From Trichoplusia ni (taxonomy: Eukaryota; Arthropoda; Insecta; Lepidoptera; Noctuidae), in the NCBI RefSeq assembly GCF_003590095.1, contig NC_039486.1, positions 3,348,001 through 3,412,000 on the forward strand: a DNA stretch of 64,000 nucleotides, given 5' to 3'. This document shows positions 26,201-38,337 of this stretch, piece after piece. Position numbers and translations under genes: made by a program. Below the pieces are notes generated by a model that saw only the letters and a list, made by a program, of their open reading frames with translations, did no database searches and was not told the DNA's origin. The stretch's first letter is position 1. Each line of letters opens with the position of its first letter.

Positions 26201-26337
26201 GCTTATAGCGGTGCACTGTTGCTTTCGACCAGCGGCTCGCGTCGTGTGAGAGTGTTTTAACGTTTTAAAATTGTGTAAAAGATAAAATTGACTTCAATTT
26301 GACTTAATTTCCAGACAGTTTTACGGTGTACGACCCG
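26200..26337 (+). other. Possible untranslated first exon of the small plus-strand gene
   Basis: A locally GC-richer stretch ends in cgacccg followed by gtaagt, a consensus splice donor. It would be a 5' UTR exon for the small gene at 27355-28412. The left boundary is a guess. Confidence 0.3.
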
Positions 26338-27354
26338 GTAAGTACAAATCTCATTTGGTAGTTTCTGTAATCACAAATTAGCTGGCGTTTGTCAACATTT
26401 GATTGTGAATAGTCTCCTAATATTTCCATACATAAATCGGTAGTTACATGAGTAAATTTTAATAGGTAGTAGAATTATTATGAAATATTATATTTACAAT
26501 TCATTTTCTATTTTTCGTATTACTTGTGGTACACACAACATGTGTTTTTAAACGTTTCCATTTTATTAACAAACTGGTAGATAAATTAAATTTTCTGTAT
26601 ATATTAACCACTTTGATCGGATCAAATCAAGTCAAAATTAATTCACAAGTAAGGCTAAAAAGTATTGATTTATGCACGTGAAACAACAAATATTCAGCAT
26701 CCCTATTGCCCATCCTTCTCCGCTTCGTAAAAGCTTTACCTGTGGAGAAGAAACAACGCTACAAACTACACAACATAACACTATCACGGCGTTTGGAACG
26801 CATCCGGAGTCCATTATAGGAGTAGCGTCCGGACGCCATTACCATTTCCATATCGCTTGAATATATTTAGTGGTGAAAGAGTCAATGAGTTTGAACAATA
26901 TCTGAAATTAACGAAAATATTGATTGACGTGCATTTTGAGTGAGAACTCAAAAGCTTTGTTGCAGTTGTTTTTGTAAGTGTATTAGTTTTTATTTGCTGT
27001 CTGATAATGAGTATAGTATTGTCTGATGAGCTTTTGGTCTATTCGATTCCCATCCGAGACATTGATTTGATTTTATTTGAAAACATATAGGTGTTTATTA
27101 TACAGGCATCTAGCACCAATTCATAATGATGAGACTGTTAGAGTTTTGTGCAAATTATATTTGAATTGTGGAATACTATGTTAGTTTCAAGTTAAGAATT
27201 TTAAAATTAGTATAATAGTGGTTGTATAATAAATAAAATATTCATGAAAATTTGTATGTATCTGCAGAAGGGTGAAGAATAAAAGCTCCGGGCGTTTACC
27301 GGAAAACCGGGTTTTAAAGCCGATAGAGGAAAAGTCCAAGAAAAGTCCAGCGAA

Positions 27355-28412
27355 ATGGTGAAGGGTAGGTTCAAATATTTTATTGCTATCAAATAAATAT
27401 TCCTGCTTTGTCGTGCGAAATACAATGAAGTGCGTCTTAAATTCTTTCGGTGTTTTAGAAAATATTGCTTTCTTTAAAAGTAAATTTTTAATAAAAAATC
27501 AATTTTAACAAGCAATTACCTGCAAAGTATCAACTCTAAATAAAACACAATACTTATTAATGACTTATGAATGAATATTATATACCAAATATTATCTAAA
27601 ATTAATAATTATACTTACAATAACATAAAACACAAAAAATATCATGAGCTTCTTTGTCAACGCTGGCAAGCATATAAATTTTAAGCAAGCTGGCTGAAAA
27701 TTATTCAAACGAGTTCTGTAATGAGAAATTAGAACATATCTTTTTTTTTAGGTGCCGGTCAAGACCCTCCGCCGAATAACTCTGGCTCTTCAAATGCCAG
27801 ACCCAGGAGACCAAAACATGTGAATTATTTGCTAAAGCCATTGCCCGGCCAAGCAAGAGGTTCGAATGCCACGTGCTTAATTTACCAACAATTGGCAAAC
27901 TTGAGAAAGTATTCCAGTTTGACAAGTCAGACAAGACACCCTACCTATATTAAGACATAATAAGACCTTATCACAATACAGCGTACAATTTTGATACATA
28001 TACAAGTTCTTATAGTAAAATCCCAGATTTCCTTCCCCAGTTAATAATATTCCTTTATGTTTTTGAAATTCTTTAAATACAGATAAAAGCCGTAGATAAA
28101 TTGAAAAATGAAGAGCTTGAATTATTTCAGTTTTGAAATAAGAGTGAAAGGTCTTAAAAGGATTATATTTACAAATATTTTGTTACATAATAAATTGAAA
28201 TAGTACATCATGCTTGATACACAATCCATTTTTTTATTACAGTGACTGGAGCAGTTGTCGAAAAACGCTTTCGGGAACTACAAAGGATGGGCTATACTCG
28301 TGCCCAGATCAACATGGCGGTCATGGCTGCCATACTCCAGCTGGTGCGTGAATTAAGGGAGGATATGCGCGCACATAACATTCGATTCCATCATGAAGAG
28401 GAACTGAATTAA
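27355..28412 (+). CDS. Possible small spliced gene of unknown function
   Basis: I do not recognise the product. An exon at 27268-27364 (acceptor after tctgcag) ends ATG GTG AAG G before gtaggt. A second at 27752-27859 follows a strong polypyrimidine tract and ends before gttcga. A third at 28243-28412 follows tttttattacag and ends in TAA. All are phase 1, so the middle 108-nt exon is a frame-preserving cassette: 95 residues with it, 59 without. Read through its weak donor, it gives a 72-residue product stopping at 27960. The third exon reads VEKRFRELQRMGYTRAQIN, then a leucine-rich, probably helical stretch with LVRELREDMRAHN. No signal peptide or membrane segment. It could be a domesticated transposon remnant or a chance set of splice sites. 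Confidence 0.4.
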
Positions 28413-29484
28413 ACTGAAAACTGAGCCTGAGCGAATTATACATCAAAATTCATTTTTTTATGTGTTACAAATAGCCCGCTTAAATGTCATTCTTTTCTCA
28501 AAAAAAATGTCACGCCACTTTGAACTATCTCGATAACAAAGACTGTAAATTAGATTTTCATGTTCTTTTCAGAACTTCGTCGCTGGGCGACACAGTTCTA
28601 TAAATTACACAGAGCTTAAAGCGAAGATACGAAAAAACATCATGGTTAAAGTAGCATTTATTATTACTTTTGACTATCACCTGAGCGTCAGCGAATTTAG
28701 ATTCCAAAATTTAAAATTTAGAATCAACGCCATTTTCATCTTCATTAATTGTAAATAATGTGTCGAAATTATTAAGAAAGAACATGGTATAGGTAGGAGG
28801 GTTTGAAACCCGAAACGTATTATAATGAATTGCAATTCGACCTTTAATGCGAGACCTCCTTTTAACTGCAACTGTGACCATTATTAAAACTTATACGTAA
28901 TTCTGTCAGGAATAAAACACTTAATTCTGCATACAACAATATTAATGGTACATTTCTCTATCTATCTCGATAAAACTAAAGAACAAAATACTCTTATCTT
29001 GGAATAATATGCATTTAACTTTAGACGAAAAATAGTTTTACGTGTCTCAATTTTTATGTAACGTAACGTTTTTGTGTAACGTACGTATAATTTAAGTATA
29101 ACTAATATTATCTACCAAAGTATTAACCATTTTAAAAAGATGATTTAGAAATAACGAAAATACCTACTGTAGTATTACACATTTAAAATTTAAACTGTAC
29201 TTCTAGCTACTACTTAAGGTAATTTATTTAATTTTAAGCGATCATAGCATTAATGGAAAGTGTGTCCAATCAATTGCATATCTGAAGGGCAAATTAATGA
29301 TGAAAAATTCACAAGTATTAACATACAATGACAATGAAGCGGTTAACTATCTTTTTCTTATTGTACCGATCAATGGCATTTGATCATATTCTATTCAATC
29401 AGTACTCCACCAGGCAGAGAACAATTTCCGTAACATCAATAAACTTATTTTAATCTCTCTCAAGCTTTTTTATTTATATCTATA

Positions 29485-29860
29485 ATATCACTACTAATAT
29501 TATAAATGTGAATGTAAATTGGTTTTTAGATTGTGATATACAGTGTTATCCCGTACGGGCTATGCCGCGGGCGACCGCTACTTTAGGATAGTATAACATA
29601 AACTAAGCGTAGCTTATATTGACACAACTGATAAACATAAATATTATGCATTTTAAATATCTTACTAATATTATAAACGCGAAAGTTTGTGTATGGATTT
29701 TTGTTACTCTTTCAAGCAAAAGCACTGAACGGATGTAGACAAATCTAGGTACACAGATACGTAGTTTATAATCTGGATTAACATAAAGGATATTTTATAA
29801 CGATTTTATGTTCCCCTGGATTTTTGGTATGTAGCGGGTGGTCCGGAGAGCCATAGCTAA
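29485..29860 (+). repeat. Two decayed 'actaatattataaa' repeats
   Basis: Two tandem-like starts, 'ctactaatattataaatgtg' at about 29491 and 'ttactaatattataaacgcg' at about 29664. Each is followed by decayed text of the type seen in moth dispersed repeats ('gggctatgccgcgggcgacc', 'actgaacggatgtagac'). Confidence 0.55.
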
Positions 29861-29865
29861 TCTTC

Positions 29866-30142
29866 TAATATATAAAATTCCCGTGTCACGATGTTAGTTA
29901 CCGTACTCCTCCGAAACGGCTTAACCGATTTTTACCAAATTTTACATGCGTATTCAGTAAGTCTGAGAATCGACTAACATCTATTTTTCATACCCCTAGT
30001 GTTAAGGGTTGCTCACACTAGAAAAAAATATTTTATTTTTTGGATTTTTTTTGATTTTATTTTTTTATAATGTGGCATTAAAAATACATACAACTAGAAA
30101 TAATTTATTTCGCAAAACAACGTTTGCTGGGTCACCTAGTTA
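29866..30142 (+). repeat. Interspersed repeat, plus-orientation partner of 8219-8514
   Basis: Begins cttctaatatataaaattcc, passes through ccgtactcctccgaaacggc and catctatttttcatacccct, and ends caacgtttgctgggtcacct. The reverse complement shares all these blocks with 8219-8514. Confidence 0.75.
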
Positions 30143-30510
30143 TAAATAAACATACCCAGACACAGAACAAATGTGAACAAATATTCTTAACGAAAACAAA
30201 AAAGTTCACAAAACCTCCTTTAAAAGGTGCTTATTAACTTCAGAAGACTGACGGAACTTTGAAGAGATAAGAACTAGAAATATTTGATTCATTAAACCAA
30301 CCCGGATACTTCCATGGTAATTCAGATAACGTAGATAGCGTAGATCATTATAATTGTTACTATAGATTATGGAAATAATCAAGTGACGTAGGCGTAGTAT
30401 TGTGTATATTATCTACTGCGTTATGCCCAGTTTGGGAGCAAAGGGCCGTCTGAGAGAAATATGTTATGCCTTCTTAAAGAAATAATTAAGAAATAAAATA
30501 AAGAAATAAA

Positions 30511-30745
30511 CAGTAACAGACTGTTTGACAGCCTTTCTAGTTTCGAAGGACCCGTTACGACAATCAAAGATGTATAAAAACTTGACGGGACCCACAATAA
30601 AATGTTCTTTCTGAATCACATAATGAGATCGTCATCGTACACTGATAGTCACATGTCCACAGAATGACCGTAAGTATCAAATGAAGCTTAACCTGTAATC
30701 GATCAACTTTTGCAGTTGCAGCTTAGCCACATGTTTATTCCTTGT
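30511..30745 (+). repeat. Dispersed repeat, 'gacagcctttc ... ttgcagcttagccac' family
   Basis: Shares 'acgac(t/a)(g/a)tcaaagatgtaa'-like, 'agcttaacctgt' and 'gttgcagcttagccac' blocks with 56200-56520. Strongly decayed and noncoding. Confidence 0.6.
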
Positions 30746-30756
30746 ACCACTGAAGA

Positions 30757-30985
30757 GTTTGTTTGTTTGTTTGTTTGAACGCGCTAATCTCAGGAACTAC
30801 TAGTTCAAATTGAAAATTCTTTTTGTGTTGAATAGACCATTCATCGAGGAAGGTTTTAGGCTATAAATCATCACGCTGCGACTAATAGGAGCGAGGATAC
30901 AATGGAAAATGTGGAAAAAACAGGGTAAGTATAAATCATAACTTATATCTTCTAACCACGCGGACGAAGTCGCGGGCGACGGCTA
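30757..30985 (+). repeat. Dispersed repeat, 'ctcaggaactactagttc' family
   Basis: Starts with a tttgtttgtttgtttgaacg run, includes 'ctaatctcaggaactacta', 'gaatagaccattcatc' and 'catcacgctgcgactaata', and ends 'acgaagtcgcgggcgac'. The same order is seen at 41215-41463. The reverse is partly present at 46515-46650 and 55999-56035. Confidence 0.75.
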
Positions 30986-31224
30986 GTCAGTAATAAAATC
31001 GAGATAAACTTAAAGGTAACCGGAGACTTTTGGTTCTACGTAAGTATTCTGTACAGGGACACTGACTCCATTTCATGAACCAGTAGGTAATGATTCCACT
31101 ATACACAGTCCTTCGTCAAATGTCTACATTTTATTAAAGAGGACCTCAGGTCGCCACTGAGGCCTGGTCTTGAGGCTGACATAGAAGCTTTTGGATTCAC
31201 TATTGTGAAGAGGACTTTAGAAAA

Positions 31225-31360
31225 CCAATGATAATTTCGGCACTAGCCTATCTTAGATAGAACTCCTTATCAAGTTTGTTTTTAAGTCACAGTAAGATCC
31301 TTGTTTTTGTTGTTAAAGTTTTAGAGATTCATATCTATGATAAGCTTGTCTATGTTTTCA
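31225..31360 (-). repeat. Orphan copy of the D/E/F upstream flank
   Basis: Aligns by eye with 37801-37985, 45265-45440 and 54125-54290: shared 'ccaatgataatttcggcac', 'gaactccttatcaagtttgt', 'tccttgtttttgttg' and 'agagattcatatctatgata' blocks. In D, E and F this flank sits about 440-610 bp upstream of a start codon. Here no D-type gene follows. Confidence 0.7.
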
Positions 31361-31621
31361 TTAAATAGCCGAGCGGAATTAGAGTCTATTTGTTTGACTT
31401 ATTATCGCAAAAGATAGAGGGCCTAGCCTAGCTGTGGGATCTTAAACAGGCTATTTAAAATAAAACATAATCTTGATGACCCTCCAAACGATTATTCCGA
31501 GGCCAGTGAAGACTATTCTACTGAGAGGCCCAAATCATTGAATGTATAAATGTATCTTTCTTAGACAGGAAAAGCCAAAATATCGTTACTGAAATAGGAA
31601 TATAATAACAATCACAATTGT

Positions 31622-31627
31622 TTTATT
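31622..31627 (-). terminator. Poly(A) signal of copy D
   Basis: AATAAA on the minus strand, about 500 bp beyond the stop codon, inside a block (aagttataaataaaacaatt) shared with the 3' ends of E and F. Confidence 0.65.
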
Positions 31628-32128
31628 TATAACTTATATAAATACTTATATATATCTACCCATATATACTTAAATATTTACAGATCACACTAAAAATACT
31701 TATTATATTGCTATGAAAACGCATAGATGAACACTATCTAACTCTTTCATCGCGAGAAAAAAGGCTACATTACTTTTCTGTTTCATTTACTCCAAAATAA
31801 TAATGTAATTTAATCCCTTTATCCCTTTATTTGACAAACATTCAAATAACACCTAGGTTATAAATGAGTTTTTGTTGACCAGATAATGTTTTTCTACGCA
31901 GGGGTCGATTGTACAGCACGTTGTATCGCACGCTGCAGCACTGCGGTCGCTTTATTCAGACGCATTTAACTCACAATTCTCATGAAACAAATCTTTTCAC
32001 TTAAGTCCATTCATATTCTACTACTGCACTCTTATTGTCCTTTAAATTTATCATACATTATTTTCTGGCATAAATGTGCATTACAGATACATATTTGAGT
32101 TTCGATTCCTTACAAGCTACTGCTTAAT

Positions 32129-35100
32129 TTAATTCTTAGAATCCCTACGAACACCAGTATCATCAATACGAACCACCTCGTAATCTGGACCTTTTTTACT
32201 TTGTATTTGTAAATCTTTACTTGTTTGAGGTTCATTAGCATCATCATTTATTTCAGTTGTTTTAGGTTTCACGTCATTATTATTGACTACCATAACTTGT
32301 GGTACACTGTCTTCAGCTTTTACTTCACTGAATTTCTCAGGACTATCTTCGACAACCTTTTTATCTGCTTTCACAGCCGAAGGTTTCGGTTTAACTGAAA
32401 GATAGAATACAATCGTAACTTTGAAGTCTCAGCAAACTTGTAATTTTATATTCACATTTCAAATTTCTAATTCAATATTGTTAATTTTAGAAGTACCTAA
32501 ATTTACCCTTCAAAAATATTGTCTTTTTCTAAAATAATTACCTGCATCCATTAACATCTTGAACAGAACGGTGATTGGCGTGTCCACTGTTAGAGTAAAG
32601 ACGAAAGAATACGCCAACGACCACATCACGTAGGCCAGGAACTTGAAGAACTGGTAAATAAAACTGTTGCTTAGAATTTTATATCAGCGATATGCATGCA
32701 ATATTTTGCTTTATGAAACAAAAAATACACCATAAAGGCTGATTTTTGCTTAGGTTTTTAAGTTCGACGTTTACTTTCATTGACACCATGCACTTCTGTA
32801 GGTTTTGGGGCAATCACTCAAGTGTGTATGAACCGTAAACGACAGCCTTCAGACTTGTTTTATCTCAAATGAGTACCATACTAACGTAATGAAACAACTG
32901 TGTAAATAATGTATACTTACGTAACGTTCTACAGTGAAGTATATTGGAACTACCATCGTAGCATTTAAGGTGTACATGAGAGGATAGTGGAACAGGTACA
33001 TTCCGTATGACAAACGAGCCGGCAATCTCCAATATTCATGAGAAAGAAACCAATTTATCGGACCTGTTGAATGAAAATAGAATTAAATAGACAGAAAAAA
33101 GTTTTGATTTGAATGAAGGACATGAATGACATATATAAAATATGGGGACAAAACTTCCTAAGATCCCAAAAAACTTGGCAGACTACTAGGCTGCCTGTAA
33201 TTCAAAGAAAACCACACAATTCGAGGCGTACGACAAAACTAAGAATTGTATAAATTGTTTACTACGAATACCGTTCATCATAAAGCCAATAAGAATAGGG
33301 CAGAAATAAACAAAATGATAGATGAGCACTTAGGAAATAAAACTACTTTGCTGCCAAATGGGAATAAAAGACTTCGGATTTTATTTGATTTAAGGCTGTT
33401 ACCTGCATAACCGTGAGCGCATGCAACGATCAACCAGCAGATAGCACAAGCGTAAGCTGGCCTCATAAAGGAGTTCATAAAGTTGTCCATAAAGTGATTG
33501 TCCCAATCTGACTGTTTGATTCTGTACTTGTAGTAGAAGATGCCCGCGAGTACCCCAGCCGAGCAGGCCCAGTACAACATAACAAGAAACTGAAAGAAAG
33601 TAAAAAAAAAATTGTGACAAAAACAATTTAAATGCCGCTACAGTTAATAATTTTATTTTTATCTAGCATTGTCAACTCTCGTTTCAAAAATAGAATAGTA
33701 ATGCACAACTTCACGGCTTTGTAAACCCAGTTAATAGAATTGATAAATATCTCAAATTATTAGTAGCGTCTTCTTACATAATAAATAAGAATTTAGCGGT
33801 TTTTGTGTGTAAATAATACTTACCGGAGAAATTTTCAAGCTTTTTTTACGGTAGACATGGAGTAAATAGCCAAATACCAGGCCCACAAAAAACGGGGAAG
33901 CTCTTGCAAGAGTGTGGAAATAATAATGTATGTAGTAACGCCGAAATTCGGATAAACGACTGAAAACAAGACATTTCTTTTTAAGTAATTTTGAAAACAA
34001 AATCTTCTGGTTCAAAATCTTAAATGAAGTAATTCACCTACATACATGTAATTAAGATTGCATTCAAATCAAATTATCCGAATCGATTCAAGCAAAATTT
34101 TGATGGCAAAGTACACTTACCTGGGTACTATAACTCCACCCGGCAAATCCATATAGAAACAGTAACCAGTTGAAATTATCAACACAACTAGAAGTCCTCC
34201 AAGCAAACTGGACCAGGCTGTGCGACTCTTGCCAGAAAACACCCAGAAGAGGATGACAGGTGAGATGACGTAAAGTTGGAAGTCAATAGCAATGTACCAG
34301 GAGTGAGTGACACACTGCAAAAAAAAAGTGTTGTGTTATCACGTATGAAATATCTTCAAGGGATGGGAAGTCTCCATTAAAGATGACACCTGGCAAAAAG
34401 GTAGTAGTATCATGCGGATCAAGGGAGGTAGTTATAGTGTACATAAGGTGGTACCAAGTGAGAAGGCAGTGATGGTCATGAGGATGGTATGAGATGAAAA
34501 GGTTGTAGTAATTATACCGTTATACCGTTATAGGGTGGTGGAGAAGGTCGTACAACTACATAAAATTTTCGGGATTACCTGTCATGCAGATACGCTATTG
34601 ATGAATTTACTTTATTAAGTATTTCTGTACAATGACTGTCATTGACGGTTCGGAATACAGAAAAAACCTTACCATGGTTTCAGGACGCATAAAGTTTTGC
34701 ACATGTAGCATTGTCATCAACCAGTTGTCTCGACATCTCTTCACATGATCAGCCACCGTCACCCAATAGGGCCCGTCGACAATTTGGTTGTAGAACGAAG
34801 CCTGGAGTAGAGCAACAACACCCAACATCGGTGTCACCCTCATGAAGCGATTCAGATAGAACCAGTGCAGGTTTTTCACAAATGTCACTGAAATATGGGT
34901 TTACAAAACTATTTGAGAACTGACTACTTTATAATAATGATGCCTAAATTATTTTTGTCAAATTATTTAGACATCTTATTCGATCAACCATATTTAAGAA
35001 AAGCTCACTTTGATTCATTTTTCCAGCAGTCGTATAAACCAAAAGAACCCCTGACATGGTGAAGAATGTATCGACAGTCATGGTCGCGGCAGTTAACCAC

Positions 35101-37362
35101 AAGGCTTTAGCAGAAAACATCCACTGTAAAAATCAAATTTCTAATTTATAAACATTACTCTGCACTGAGCATTAAGTTGCTACATGTGTTGTTAAGGATT
35201 TCAAATTCTTACCGAATAAGTATCCATAGGGTTTGCTGCAAATGGTTCTGTACCGTAAGTGTGACCGAGGATGACCCACAACATAGCCAATGTTCTGATC
35301 CCATCGAGACTTTGTATGGTCCCAGGAACTGACTTAAACGTCGTTAATATTTCTCCGTTTGTATATACAGAAAACGATCTATAAAGCAAACTCAGTTGCT
35401 TTACATCTGAAAATGAAATAAACGTTAAGAGTGGTTTTTTTCTATCAATAGGTAGGAGAACAATATGAACATAGCATTTTTGATACGTGCGTAAGTTTGC
35501 TACACCAAAAACGCCATGTGCATAATCAAAAAATACAGTAAACTCGCCTTTCTTTAATATAAATCGACCCCCGATGTCGTAACACGTGCTCATTAACGTT
35601 AGAAAACCCAGAACGGCAAAGAGTGATCTGAAAAGATAAGAAAATTTAATAATTGATTAAATCAAGAACCGGATGCATTTACGACGCTTTACTGGCATTG
35701 ATTTTAATGTATGGTAATCCAGGGAGGATTATTAAATTAGATAATTTTTACAATAGATTATAGGATTAATATAGTGTCGCCGGCTGCATATAAATACGTG
35801 TTATCAACAATCTGGTTACCTTAGTAGACTACAATTTTTGCACAGAACAGAAAAATATTTTAAATGGTTATAACATAGGATTATAACTTACACAGCTACA
35901 AAATCAGCAGTAACCCAAGGTTTGTCGTTGGGCAGTCGACAGTAGTGGTCCGTATACTTGAAACCAATTTGAGAAATGTTGAACAGTAACGACGTAATAG
36001 CTTGCTCTGTAGTACACGGTTTCGGTACACAAACTGATAATCTAAAAACCATGTTGGTCAGAGGATTTTCCGGTGTAGATCTAAAATAAGAAAAGAAAAT
36101 ATAAGGAACACACTTGCTTCAGACGTCGAGTTTTGTGGGTACAGGATGATCGCACTAAAAAGTATGTTTTCTGAGAGATTCGTTTATTTTTCGGAAGGAA
36201 AAGCATCGAATGACTCCTTGCGCTTTGGGTTCAGCTAAAGGAATTGTCAGACTTTTACCGACTAAAACCAACCCGAGTTTTTTTGCCCCAGTTGTACCGG
36301 GTTAGGCCCTTTCGGAGAATCACGCTGGTCTGAGAGATATCTACCAGTAAAAAAATTGCCACCAGTACAAGCAAACTATGTAACAACCTAAGATTAGCAA
36401 TTTGGGTTGTAACACCAACAGAGAGAGAACAATAAAATCAAAGCATGTGTCAACAACGTACCTGGCTTCTAAATCAAATCTATCAAAATTTCCACCGACG
36501 GCCCGCATCAGTCTTCTCATAACATCATATTTCTCCATCCTTTTTATAGTAGCATTGTCCACCCGTAATGAACTTGGATTGAACGGTAACCCTTTCAGAT
36601 CCTGAGGTCTTGGTAAGTGGAACTTTTGGTCGAAAGGGACTTCAATCGAACAGTACTTTCCCTGAATGTGCATCTCTTCCAGTTGATGATATATTCCTAA
36701 ACATTGATGGTAGTTTCCAAGGTCTACTGTATTGCCAGTGAGTATACCTCTTGGTGTTCTTAGGCCGGAGTCGGCAACTGTCGAAAAAGATTTTCAAAAC
36801 GAAAAAATGATGATTTCAATTTCATTTTGAAATAGAACATAGACTATATAGGCTTTACAAAAACGTGAAGCGGTTGAACATAAACCTACCCGAATACTTT
36901 GAAGAAAGAAAACTTGCATTTATTTTAAGAAAATATATTAATGCGAGTGTCAGTAGTTTTAGAAACGTATATAATAAAGAATGAATGAATATCTCTATTT
37001 AAAAATACGATATAAAAAAATACGTATTTAAAAAAAAATAGTTTCTTGGCCATAGAAACGGCGCTTGGGAACCACGCAACTGCAATTAGTAACATAACGT
37101 TTTAAATTTGACATTCAGTGTGATTTCTAACAACATTCCACGGTATAACAAAACAAATACTGGTTAAATATTTTAACTCACATTGAAGTAACATCAATGC
37201 ATTTCCTCTTATTAATTTTACTTGCCGATCACACTCCTGCGCATCTAATACTTCTTCCAAATAACTTGCATTAATCGCGTCATTTTGTCTTTGAATGATA
37301 TCGTAGCAATTCACGTTTAAAATAGAAGCACATATGAAAATTAAGATCGAATTAAGTTCCAT
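32129..37362 (-). CDS. NRF-6-like membrane acyltransferase, copy D
   Basis: Complete 774-residue copy. Exons: 37362-37182, 36777-36462, 36080-35892, 35627-35548, 35406-35213, 35123-35009, 34887-34673, 34314-34121, 33959-33824, 33589-33403, 33063-32921, 32650-32542, 32394-32129. Start MELNSILIF gives a signal peptide. NRF cysteines are in ECDRQ, YHQCLG, GKYC, VCVPKPC and YC. Exon 5 carries LDGIRTLAMLWVILGH (R-x10-H, acyltransferase-3). Exons 6-12 supply transmembrane segments. The last exon is a lysine/acid-rich tail ending VVRIDDTGVRRDSKN. Intron 4 (35547-35407) has a GC donor (AAAG then GCGAGT). It is exactly 141 nt and free of stops in frame, so retention would insert 47 residues between the NRF domain and the first acyltransferase helix. 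All other junctions are GT-AG. Substrate unknown. Confidence 0.92.
36242..36340 (+). repeat. Fragment of the 15765-15990 repeat family
   Basis: Contains 'attgtcagacttttaccgac', 'taaaaccaacccgag' and 'gtaccgggttaggccc'. Lies in intron 2 of copy D and is absent from introns 2 of E and F. Confidence 0.45.
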
Positions 37363-37444
37363 GATTACATAAGTCTTTTACAAACATAATTATATTTCTC
37401 ACACGGTTCTCTGATGGACTAATTATAATTAGCAAACGCAGATG

Positions 37445-37505
37445 TGGAGGACTTAAATAATAAATTAATCAATCATGAAATTAAATCAGAGGATAAGATA
37501 TAATA
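37445..37505 (-). promoter_or_regulatory. Proximal promoter block of copy D
   Basis: Shared with E and F: on the minus strand CTGATTTAATTTC, then TTATTATTTAAGT (TATA-like), about 80-130 bp before the start codon. The outer edge also holds GATAAGATA (37492-37500, plus strand), a paired GATA motif also seen upstream of A and C but not of E or F. Confidence 0.5.
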
Positions 37506-37800
37506 AGACGTTTTCACACGGATGAAGCGTAGTCTAATTTTTACCAAAATTTTCTTGTTAAGTTAGTTCATAATTAGGAGGCTGACCTGAACTCCTCATG
37601 TTTAAGCTCCGACTTCAGAAGGTTATTACCACATTTACGGGATATGGGTGCTTCCTATTGGTAAACCAAAAATCACATAAACCGGTGGCCTACCACCTCC
37701 TATTAAAGCTGGCTTTTTCTATGATTGGATAAAAGTCCTGAATCTGGGTGTTTGTAAATCCCTTATAGCTTTAAATAAATCCCTTAAAGCCAAACATCAT

Positions 37801-37985
37801 TTTCATAAGTGTGAATCAGTCTTTACCTATTCAATATACTATGAATGATAATTTTGGTATTAGCTATAACAATCGTTGATAAAACTCCTATCAGGTTTGT
37901 ATTCATGTAAATCACGCCTAGTTCCTTGTTTTTTAAGTAATTGGAGATTCCGAGCTATGATAGGCTTTTTTATGTTTTTTAGAAG
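37801..37985 (-). repeat. Array upstream flank, copy D
   Basis: One of four related flanks (see 31225, 45265, 54125). Begins 'gtgaatcagtctttacc', includes 'gataaaactcctatcag' and ends in a T-rich tract. Lies about 440 bp upstream of the copy D start. Confidence 0.7.
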
Positions 37986-38280
37986 CAAGCCCCGAGAAAC
38001 AAATGCAAACGATATTGTCGCGTGGAACATGAACCTGGTCCTCATGTTTGGTGAGCCATTCATCACTTACCGCCTACACGCCCGCGCCTACGGTCATCAC
38101 GTGGCTCCCGACGCACGGAGCGTCTACCGCGCTGGCTAGGTCGCGAGGCTATTTATCTTACGTGTTCAATAATGATGGTAAAGGAGAAAGTCCTTGCCAC
38201 CATGACCGCTTCGCAGAAGGAGGCGACTGCTTTCCACTCTCTTTCAGAACAGACCAGAAAGAGCAAATTTAAAATATGAA
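37986..38280. other. GC-rich insert between copies D and E
   Basis: This segment is clearly more GC-rich than its flanks and interrupts the otherwise shared D/E intergenic sequence. It has a plus-strand open stretch with GEPFITYRLHARAYGHHVAP, which I do not recognise. Probably a mobile-element relic or an inserted exon fragment. Confidence 0.35.
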
Positions 38281-38331
38281 TTTGAATTAAAGTAGGTATC
38301 AAATAAAAAATCTGAGTATAATCACAATTGC

Positions 38332-38337
38332 TTTATT
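38332..38337 (-). terminator. Poly(A) signal of copy E
   Basis: AATAAA on the minus strand within the block tataagttgtaaataaagca shared with copy F, about 610 bp beyond the stop codon. Confidence 0.7.

Larger units (their letters stand above)
28413..31224. other. Repeat-rich intergenic region
   Basis: No gene recognised. It holds successive decayed repeats (29485-29860, 29866-30142, 30511-30745, 30757-30985), suggesting a landing zone for insertions within the array. Confidence 0.6.

Noticed and set aside
35201..35593. Single 130-codon frame across copy D exons 4-5 as one exon
   Set aside because: Both sister copies splice here and the acceptor is intact, so two exons are annotated; the retained form is reported as a finding instead.
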